Below are positions 1 through 5,620 of a stretch of 9,243 nucleotides of DNA, piece after piece. A program made the translations under genes and the position numbers. The DNA is taken from positions 1-9,243 of the forward strand of contig JACQRA010000140.1 in the NCBI GenBank assembly GCA_016206725.1, in the 5' to 3' direction. The notes below the pieces were generated by a model, which was not told the origin of the DNA, did no database searches, and saw only the letters and a program-made list of their open reading frames with translations. Numbering within the stretch: position 1 is the first letter of the stretch; each line of letters begins with the position of its first letter. This DNA comes from Candidatus Omnitrophota bacterium (lineage in GTDB: Bacteria > Omnitrophota > Gorgyraeia > Aquiviventales > Aquiviventaceae).

Positions 1-1023
1 GAGAGCCGCGAGTTTCTCGTCATCGTCGGGCCGTCCGGTTGCGGCAAGTCCACCTTGTTGCGGATGATCGCGGGACTCGAGGAGGTCTCCAGCGGCGAGG
101 TGTGGATCGGCAACAAGCTGGTCAACCTCGTGCCTCCGAAGGACCGTGATATCGCCATGGTCTTTCAGAACTACGCCCTCTACCCTCATATGACCGTGTT
201 TGACAATATGGCCTTCGGCCTGAAATTGCGGGGCTACGCTCGTCGGGATATCGCCACGCGCGTCCGAGAGGCCGCCCAAATTCTCGGCATCGAACACCTC
301 GTGCAGCGCAAGCCGAAGGAGCTCTCCGGCGGGGAACGGCAGCGGGTCGCGGTGGGGCGGGCGATTGTGCGCAAGCCGATCGTCTTTCTGTTTGATGAGC
401 CGCTCTCGAACTTGGATGCGAAGATGCGGGTGCAGATGCGCACCGAGATCCGCAAGCTCCACCTGCGCCTTCAGACCACCATGGTCTACGTGACCCACGA
501 TCAAACCGAGGCCATGACCATGGGAGATCGCATCGTGGTGATGAATCAAGGGCTCATTCAACAAGTGGCCGACCCCATCACCGTTTACGAACATCCGACC
601 AACCGCTTCGTCGCCAGCTTCATCGGTTCGCCCCAGATGAACTTCGTGAAAGGGACTGTTCAGCAGCTCAACGGCCAGCTCTTCTTCCAGGAAGGCGCCT
701 TCAAGCTGCGCGTGGTCGAGGATATGATGCCTGCCTTGGAGGCCTATGAAGGCAAAGAGACGATCTTCGGGATCCGTCCCGAGGATCTCTACGACAAGCT
801 CTTCGTCACGGAGGCCCCGCTCGACAGCATGGCCGTCGCCACCGTGGAGGTCGTCGAGCCGATGGGCTCCGAGGTCTACCTTCACCTGAAGGTCGGTCGC
901 CACCCGTTGATCGCGCGGGTCGGCCCGCAGGCCCGCCCTGAAATCAACCAAGATATGGATATCGTCTTTGATATGGGGAAGGCCCATTTCTTCGATCCGC
1001 AAACCGAACAGGCGATCGTCTAA
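1..1023 (+). CDS. Sugar ABC transporter ATP-binding protein, MalK/UgpC type (5' end outside window)
   Basis: This is the ATPase subunit of an importer, probably for a sugar or glycerol-phosphate-type substrate, which powers uptake from the cytoplasmic face of a permease pair. The reading frame is open from base 1, and 340 residues plus stop are visible. The family is usually 355-370 residues, so roughly 20-25 N-terminal residues are missing. In visible-fragment numbering: Walker A GPSGCGKST (10-18), Q-loop VFQN (Q56), signature LSGGE (108-112, E in place of the usual Q), Walker B VFLFDEP (128-134), D-loop SNLDAK, and switch histidine in YVTHDQ (H166). After about residue 210 comes a C-terminal TOBE/MalK-type regulatory domain ('FGIRPEDLY' is typical), which separates it from short exporter ATPases. 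No permease or binding protein is in view; they may lie upstream. The substrate cannot be read from the ATPase alone, since these subunits are often shared between importers. Confidence 0.93.
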   Translation, partial: ESREFLVIVGPSGCGKSTLLRMIAGLEEVSSGEVWIGNKLVNLVPPKDRDIAMVFQNYALYPHMTVFDNMAFGLKLRGYARRDIATRVREAAQILGIEHLVQRKPKELSGGERQRVAVGRAIVRKPIVFLFDEPLSNLDAKMRVQMRTEIRKLHLRLQTTMVYVTHDQTEAMTMGDRIVVMNQGLIQQVADPITVYEHPTNRFVASFIGSPQMNFVKGTVQQLNGQLFFQEGAFKLRVVEDMMPALEAYEGKETIFGIRPEDLYDKLFVTEAPLDSMAVATVEVVEPMGSEVYLHLKVGRHPLIARVGPQARPEINQDMDIVFDMGKAHFFDPQTEQAIV

Positions 1024-1027
1024 CTCG

Positions 1028-2467
1028 ATGCGGGGACTTTCCACCAGAGCCACGAGGCTGACGGTGGTGAAATGGCTGACCGTCACCGTCGGTCTTGGCG
1101 CCCTCGGGCGGATCGTGGCGGCTCTCCTGGTTCCCGCGGCGGTCGATCCGTTCCTGTTGCATGGATGGCTGCTTCTCGTCATCGCCCTCACCGTCTCGAA
1201 TTGGTTCCTGTTCCCCTTGTCCTTCTCAGCGACCATGAGTGCCGTCGCGATGATGACCACCCTGTGGGTGCTGACGGCGAGCCATGGGCTGCCGCTCATC
1301 TGGATGGATAGCCTCGCGCTGATGACGTTGAACGGCATGGCCGGCATGCGACAACACAAGTTTCGCCGTCGATGGCATCGGCTCAAGCAGCAGGTCGGCG
1401 ATGTGGATGAGGGGGTGACCGTCAAGACCCAAGAGGTTCACATGAGTCAGCAGAGCCATCAGGCCCTGCAACGCAAGCTGGCCAAATACCAACACCTGCA
1501 CACCCTTGCCGAGCAATTGGTCCGATTGGTGGATGTGGACGCCGTCGCGCGGCTGGCGGTTGAACAAGCCTTTGCCTTGATCGGGAAGTCCGACGTCTGC
1601 CTGCTCTTCCTGGTCGATGCGACGCGACAAACCTTGGCACTGCACGCCTCTCAACGCGCGGAGGGCGTGGCGGTCATTCGCACGAAGCTGGGCGATCAAT
1701 TTGATCACCATGTCCTTCGGAGTCAGCGGCCGCTGCTCGTCAACGACATCCGCCGGGATTTCCGTTTTACCGCTTCGGCGAGTTCCGAGCGGCCCATCAG
1801 CTCCGTCATCGCGTGTCCGATTGTCATCGGCGAGACGGTGGAAGGGGTGCTGCGGCTCGACAGCGCCCAGCCCAAAGCCTACACCCAGGATGATCTGCGG
1901 TTCCTGGACATCTTCCTCGATCTCGTGAATACCGCGCTCGCGAATGCCCGACTCTTCGCCCAGACGCAGCAATTGGCCATCACCGACGGCTTGACGGAGC
2001 TGTATCGACGGCAGCCTTTTCTGGAGCAACTCGGTCGCGAAGTCGCCAGGGCCACGCGGAGTCGAGAGCCGTTGGCGGTTGTGCTGCTCGATATCGACCA
2101 CTTCAAACGGTATAACGACACCTACGGTCATAGCGCCGGCGATCTGATTCTCAAGCACGTCGCGTCGGTCGTGCGCAAGACCGTGCCTCCGGATGGTCTC
2201 TGCGCCCGATACGGAGGGGAAGAATTTGCGATCCTGCTCCCGAAGGCCTCGAGAACCCAAGGGATGGAGGTCGCCGACCGGATCCGTCAGTCGGTTGAAG
2301 CGCACGTCCGGCCGATCGGCAATGGAAGCCATGAGTCGGTGACGGTCTCCCTGGGGGTGGCGGCGTTTCCCGATGACGCGACGTCTGATCTGGAGCTGAT
2401 CCGACGGTCGGATCAACGGCTCTACCAGGCGAAACACGCCGGCCGGAACCAGGTGTGCGCCGCATGA
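1028..2467 (+). CDS. Membrane-anchored diguanylate cyclase, GAF-GGDEF (DGC1)
   Basis: Predicted to make cyclic di-GMP from two GTP at the inner membrane. I chose ATG 1028, giving 479 residues, because it starts 4 nt after the ABC stop codon; a longer frame from 968 would run into the ABC gene. Residues 12-105 hold three or four hydrophobic segments, followed by a basic stretch (RQHKFRRRWHR, 108-118) fitting a cytoplasmic exit. A helical linker follows (about 120-165), then a GAF sensory domain (about 168-310) and GGDEF (about 316-475). Active-site features are present: DIDHFK (355-360), NDTYGH (363-368) and GGEEF (396-400). The inhibitory I-site RxxD, expected at 387-390, reads PPDG, so product feedback inhibition is probably lost. 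No strong ribosome-binding site is visible, so translation may be coupled to the ABC gene. The signal sensed by GAF is unknown. Confidence 0.9.
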   Translation: MRGLSTRATRLTVVKWLTVTVGLGALGRIVAALLVPAAVDPFLLHGWLLLVIALTVSNWFLFPLSFSATMSAVAMMTTLWVLTASHGLPLIWMDSLALMTLNGMAGMRQHKFRRRWHRLKQQVGDVDEGVTVKTQEVHMSQQSHQALQRKLAKYQHLHTLAEQLVRLVDVDAVARLAVEQAFALIGKSDVCLLFLVDATRQTLALHASQRAEGVAVIRTKLGDQFDHHVLRSQRPLLVNDIRRDFRFTASASSERPISSVIACPIVIGETVEGVLRLDSAQPKAYTQDDLRFLDIFLDLVNTALANARLFAQTQQLAITDGLTELYRRQPFLEQLGREVARATRSREPLAVVLLDIDHFKRYNDTYGHSAGDLILKHVASVVRKTVPPDGLCARYGGEEFAILLPKASRTQGMEVADRIRQSVEAHVRPIGNGSHESVTVSLGVAAFPDDATSDLELIRRSDQRLYQAKHAGRNQVCAA

Positions 2468-2470
2468 AAG

Positions 2471-2537
2471 AAGTTGCGAACATCGGGGACACAAACCATT
2501 TTTTAGAAATTGTTTTGTGTCCCCGATTTTTCAACTT
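2471..2537. repeat. Imperfect palindromic repeat, REP/MITE-like, with GGGGACA...TGTCCCC arms
   Basis: It lies in the gap between the two cyclase genes. The left arm 2482-2498 and right arm 2511-2527 are reverse complements over 17 bases with one mismatch (core GGGGACACAAA), around a 12-base A/T-rich loop. Beyond a short bulged A-rich stretch, pairing resumes with AAGTTG (2471-2476) against CAACTT (2532-2537). The element starts 3 nt after the first cyclase's stop and ends just before the second cyclase's ATG. Dispersed palindromes with such GGGGACA/TGTCCCC ends resemble, from memory, repeats mobilised by REP-associated Y1 transposases. That family assignment is an inference and no transposase is visible here. 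Confidence 0.7.
2482..2531 (+). terminator. Possible intrinsic terminator formed by the palindrome
   Basis: The 17-bp G/C-rich-ended stem (2482-2498 with 2511-2527) is followed on the + strand by a run of five T (2527-2531), partly inside the stem end. This could stop transcripts coming from the ABC-DGC1 side. Against it, the loop is long (12 nt), the T-run is short, and the next gene follows immediately with no clear promoter, so partial attenuation is as likely as true termination. Confidence 0.3.
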
Positions 2538-2545
2538 GTGACGCT

Positions 2546-3859
2546 ATGCTAGTCATTGTGTTGTGGATCGTGGCGATGGTCGCGGGACTCACGTGGAAGC
2601 GGTGGGTGGCGACCGTCCTGGGTCTTGCCGCCGGAGGGCTGTGGCTGCTCAGCCCGACGGGTGGGTACCACCCACGCGTCTCGCCGGCTCCCCTCGTGGG
2701 ATGGCTGCACCTGACGGCGTTCGCGCTCGCCCCGTGGTGGATGACGAGGCTCCGCGCCCATCTTGACAAGCGATTGAAACGCCTGCTCCATGCCGAAGCG
2801 ATGAAGCTCGGTCAACTGAAAGGCCATCAGCAGCACCTCCAGGTATCGCATACGGCGAATCAGCAACTCGAATCGCAGATCGCGCGGATTACCGACCTCT
2901 ACCATGTCACCAAACAAGCCGCCAACGCCGTCCATGTCGATGAGTTGTTTCAGCGATCCCTTGAGGTCATCCCTCGCTTGTTGACCGTGCGCGGGCTGCG
3001 TCTGATCGACACCGAAAGCGCTCCCGAGCATCCGCTCGTCCTTCGCGCAAAAGGTAATCGCGAGCGGCTTGTCATGGACGCTCCAGGCCCGGTCGTCCCC
3101 TTTGAACGAACGCTCCTCAACGAGGTCCGTCGTCATGGCCAAGCCGGCAGCGCCTCTCGTTCGGCCCTTGCGGAAGGTGAAGAATGGCCGGAGGGGACAT
3201 CGAGTATCGCCTGGGCGCCTCTGTGGAGTGAGCAACGATGCCTGGGCGTGTTGATCGCCGAGGACCTCCCAGATGATCAAACGAAGACCTTGTCGATCGT
3301 CGCCAATCAACTGGCCTTGCAGCTTTCCCGCGTGCACTTCTATCAGGCGGTCGAGTCCATGGCGGTGACGGATACCCTGACCGGTTTGTTCGTTCGACGG
3401 TATTTCGCGGAGCTGTCGACGGAGGAACTGCAGCGATCTCGGCGTCACGGATTGTCATGTGCCTGCGTGCTGGTGGATCTCGATGAGTTCAAACAGAAGA
3501 ACGACACCTACGGCCACCTGAGCGGCGATGTGGTGTTGAGGGAGGTTGCGCAGTTGATGCGCCGCCATCTGCGTGAAGTGGACCTCATCGCCCGCTTCGG
3601 CGGCGAGGAGTTCATTCTCCTGTTGATTGAGACGGGTGCTGCGCAGGCCATGGCGGTGGCGGAACGCCTTCGACAACTCGTGGAAGTGCATTCGATTCGG
3701 GCGTATGATGAGGTCTTGCAGCAGACGGTGAGCATGGGGATTGCTATCTTTCCGGACGACGGGATGGAGCTGCAGCCGTTGATCGATCGGGCCGATGCGG
3801 CGTTGTACGCGGCCAAGCACGCAGGTCGCAACCGCGTCGTCCGTTCGACTTCGCCATGA
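2546..3859 (+). CDS. Membrane-anchored diguanylate cyclase, GAF-like-GGDEF (DGC2)
   Basis: A second predicted cyclic di-GMP synthase with the same layout as its upstream neighbour. I prefer ATG 2546 (437 residues). A TTG at 2510 in the same frame would start within the palindrome and add 12 residues of palindrome-encoded sequence. Two or three membrane segments occupy about 1-16, 20-36 and 50-66. A charged, Q/H-rich helical region likely to be coiled coil follows (about 70-118), then a GAF-like domain (about 119-265) and GGDEF (about 272-433). Catalytic and metal-binding motifs DLDEFK (311-316), NDTYGH (319-324) and GGEEF (352-356) are intact. The inhibitory I-site REVD (343-346) is also present, unlike in DGC1. 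The N-terminal GAF match is weak at the motif level, so the sensory fold is an inference. The last codon overlaps the start of the ROK kinase gene. Confidence 0.9.
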   Translation: MLVIVLWIVAMVAGLTWKRWVATVLGLAAGGLWLLSPTGGYHPRVSPAPLVGWLHLTAFALAPWWMTRLRAHLDKRLKRLLHAEAMKLGQLKGHQQHLQVSHTANQQLESQIARITDLYHVTKQAANAVHVDELFQRSLEVIPRLLTVRGLRLIDTESAPEHPLVLRAKGNRERLVMDAPGPVVPFERTLLNEVRRHGQAGSASRSALAEGEEWPEGTSSIAWAPLWSEQRCLGVLIAEDLPDDQTKTLSIVANQLALQLSRVHFYQAVESMAVTDTLTGLFVRRYFAELSTEELQRSRRHGLSCACVLVDLDEFKQKNDTYGHLSGDVVLREVAQLMRRHLREVDLIARFGGEEFILLLIETGAAQAMAVAERLRQLVEVHSIRAYDEVLQQTVSMGIAIFPDDGMELQPLIDRADAALYAAKHAGRNRVVRSTSP

Positions 3860-4803
3860 ACCTGTGGGGCGGGGTCGACTTTGGGGGAACCAACATCAAG
3901 CTCGGCCTCGTCACACGGCAGGGGAGGGTGATCAGCCAGACGACCCTGCTGACTCGACAACACCCCGACCCCGACACGTTCGTACAGGGTGTTGCCTCCA
4001 CCTTGCGTTCGTTGGCCCGTACTCAGAGAGCCCATCTGCTGGCGGTCGGGGTCGGGGCTCCTGGATTGATTGATGCCGAGCGCGGTCGCATCCATCAATT
4101 GGTGAATGTGCCGGGGGGCTGGCGTGGGATTCCATTAGCCCGGCTGATGGAACAAACGCTTGGTTGTCCGTGCGCCGTTGATAATGATGTGAACGTCGTC
4201 GCGCTCGGCGAATGGTCGTTTGGAGCCGGACGGGGAACCAAGCACAGCGTGTATGTGACCCTGGGAACCGGTGTGGGCGGGGCGCTGGTGATCAACGGCC
4301 GCCTCGTGCGCGGAATGATTGGTTCCGCGGGCGAAATCGGCCATACGAGCATTGCGCTGACGGGTCCTCGCTGTGCCTGTGGTCGCCGGGGATGTCTTGA
4401 GGCGTTCGTCAGCACACAGGCGATTCTGCGACGCGCCCGGCGGGCGATCCGCGAGGGCGCTTCGGTGTTGCGCCGGTTGGTTGCTCGGGAAGGTCGGCTG
4501 ACTCCTGAGGTGGTGGCCCGTGCCGCAGCAGCCGGAGATCGCCTCGCGTGCCAGATCTGGCGCGAGGTGGGAGTTTCTCTCGGCCGCGGGATCGCCAACG
4601 TCATCAATCTGCTCAATCCCGAACGCATCATCATCGGCGGTGGTGTGGCCAACGCCTGGCGCTTTTTCGCGCCGTCACTGCACGCGACGTTGAGCGTCTA
4701 CGCCTTTGAGGCTCCCTTGAGGGCCGTTCGAGTGGTGCGAGCCCAACTGAATGATCGAGCCGGCATTATCGGTGGAGCCTGCCTCGCGTGGGAACGAGAG
4801 TGA
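3856..4803 (+). CDS. ROK-family sugar kinase, probable glucokinase
   Basis: Predicted to phosphorylate a hexose, most likely glucose to glucose 6-phosphate, using ATP in the cytoplasm. It has 315 residues, normal for the family. Visible motifs are the phosphate-binding DFGGTNIK (8-15), DNDVN with the presumed catalytic base Asp111 (109-113), LGTGVGGA (136-143), the sugar-contacting and zinc-binding ExGH (E160, H163), and the ROK zinc motif CxCGxxGCxE (C173, C175, C180, E182). The second nucleotide-site glycines are in IIIGGG (258-263). There is no N-terminal helix-turn-helix, so it is a kinase and not a NagC/XylR-type repressor. The ATG overlaps the stop of the preceding cyclase (ATGA), and no Shine-Dalgarno is evident, pointing to translational coupling. 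N-acetylmannosamine or fructose kinases share this fold, so the exact sugar is unproven. Confidence 0.9.
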   Translation: MNLWGGVDFGGTNIKLGLVTRQGRVISQTTLLTRQHPDPDTFVQGVASTLRSLARTQRAHLLAVGVGAPGLIDAERGRIHQLVNVPGGWRGIPLARLMEQTLGCPCAVDNDVNVVALGEWSFGAGRGTKHSVYVTLGTGVGGALVINGRLVRGMIGSAGEIGHTSIALTGPRCACGRRGCLEAFVSTQAILRRARRAIREGASVLRRLVAREGRLTPEVVARAAAAGDRLACQIWREVGVSLGRGIANVINLLNPERIIIGGGVANAWRFFAPSLHATLSVYAFEAPLRAVRVVRAQLNDRAGIIGGACLAWERE

Positions 4804-4882
4804 ACAGTTAACAGTGTACAGTTTACAGAGTTTTTTGACTGTTCACGGTAAACTGTCAACTGTAAACTTCTGAACCTGTAAA
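4801..4882. repeat. Inverted array of degenerate 7-bp repeats (TNNACAG / CTGTNNA)
   Basis: It fills most of the gap between the ROK kinase and transaldolase genes. Four contiguous heptads of consensus TNNACAG run from 4801 to 4828; the first contains the kinase's TGA stop. After a 10-base spacer with six T (4829-4838), four contiguous heptads of the complementary consensus CTGTNNA run from 4839 to 4866 (one has CGGT), with one more CTGTAAA at 4876-4882. Folded back on each other, 4801-4828 and 4839-4866 match at 21 of 28 positions, enough for a long imperfect hairpin in RNA. The first left heptad is the exact complement of the first right one, and likewise the fourth, so the units also match in order. 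TTGACT at 4835-4840 resembles a -35 box but lacks a convincing -10 partner. Confidence 0.8.
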
Positions 4883-4884
4883 CC

Positions 4885-4890
4885 GGAGGA
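4885..4890 (+). promoter_or_regulatory. Strong Shine-Dalgarno site for the transaldolase
   Basis: GGAGGA lies 7 nt upstream of ATG 4898. It is the clearest ribosome-binding site in the window and fixes the transaldolase start. It sits directly downstream of the last heptad repeat, outside the potential 4801-4866 hairpin. Confidence 0.8.
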
Positions 4891-4897
4891 AAGTTCC

Positions 4898-5620
4898 ATG
4901 AAGCTGTTTCTGGACTCGGCGAGCCTGAAAGAGATCGAGGAGGCCATGGGTTGGGGGGCGATTGACGGGATCACGACGAATCCCAGCCTCGTGGCGAAAG
5001 AGCAACGCGATTTCATTCCCCTCATCCAAGAGATTTGCCGGCGGGTCAACGGGCCGATCAGCGTGGAAACCGTCTCGCGGGATGCCGAGGGGATGGTCAA
5101 GGAAGGACGGGCCTTCGCGACGATTCATCCCAACGTGGTGGTGAAGTGCCCCTTGACGAAGGAAGGCTTGAAGGCGACGAGGCAGCTCTCAGCGGAGAAG
5201 ATCCGCGTGAATGTCACCCTGTGTTTCTCAGCCAACCAGGCGTTGCTGGCGGCCAAGGCGGGGGCGTACTTCATCTCACCGTTCATTGGACGTCTCGATG
5301 ACATCAGCCAGGACGGGATGTCGCTCATTCAGGACATCAAGACGATCTACGCCAACTACGGCTTTCCAACCCAGATCTTGGTGGCGAGCGTGCGGCATCC
5401 CGTCCATGTGTTGGAGGCGGCGAAGATCGGCGCGCATATTGCGACCCTGCCCTTCAGCGTCTTGGAAACACTGGTCAAGCATCCCTTGACGGACATCGGG
5501 CTCGAGCGGTTCTTGAAGGACTGGGAGAAGCTGCCCGAGTTGGCCCGTCGCTGGCAGCAACAATTGTCTGCGACGCAGCCATCGCGTCCCTCTCCTACGC
5601 TGGAGCGAATTGTTTCGTGA
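4898..5620 (+). CDS. tal: Transaldolase, small MipB/TalC (FSA-like) type
   Basis: Predicted to transfer a dihydroxyacetone unit between sugar phosphates (sedoheptulose 7-phosphate + glyceraldehyde 3-phosphate to erythrose 4-phosphate + fructose 6-phosphate) in the cytoplasmic pentose phosphate pathway. It has 240 residues; the subfamily is usually about 215-220, and the excess is a low-complexity C-terminal tail (about 218-240) whose coding end overlaps the lptD start. Motifs: the N-terminal FLDSAS (4-9), GITTNPSL (24-31), the Schiff-base lysine K83 in VVVKCPLT, NVTLCFS (105-111) and SPFIGRLDD (127-135). Glu57 and Phe129 stand where fructose-6-phosphate aldolases carry Gln and Tyr. From known E. 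coli FSA/TalB comparisons, this favours true transaldolase activity. A good GGAGGA site supports the ATG. Confidence 0.92.
   Translation: MKLFLDSASLKEIEEAMGWGAIDGITTNPSLVAKEQRDFIPLIQEICRRVNGPISVETVSRDAEGMVKEGRAFATIHPNVVVKCPLTKEGLKATRQLSAEKIRVNVTLCFSANQALLAAKAGAYFISPFIGRLDDISQDGMSLIQDIKTIYANYGFPTQILVASVRHPVHVLEAAKIGAHIATLPFSVLETLVKHPLTDIGLERFLKDWEKLPELARRWQQQLSATQPSRPSPTLERIVS

Noticed and set aside
968..1027. Upstream extension of DGC1 overlapping the ABC ATPase end
   Set aside because: It would need a 56-base overlap with the ABC gene, and the added residues are charged and unlike the membrane N-terminus that begins naturally at ATG 1028.
1226..2494. Long antisense open frame (422 codons) opposite DGC1
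   Set aside because: It mirrors a clear GAF-GGDEF gene on the + strand, has no recognisable motifs and is rich in Arg/Gly/Pro/His as expected from reading a GC-rich gene backwards.
2661..2675. Short GGGTGG/CCACCC hairpin in DGC2
   Set aside because: A six-base stem with a three-base loop inside a membrane-loop coding stretch (PTGGYHP); likely to arise by chance in GC-rich coding DNA.
2549..3448. Antisense open frame (299 codons) opposite DGC2
   Set aside because: It lies wholly within a well-supported + strand cyclase gene; no family motif or ribosome-binding site is visible.
4835..4868. Possible promoter (TTGACT as -35) upstream of the transaldolase
   Set aside because: No acceptable -10 at 16-18 bases spacing, and the match arises where the T-run meets the first CTGTNNA heptad.
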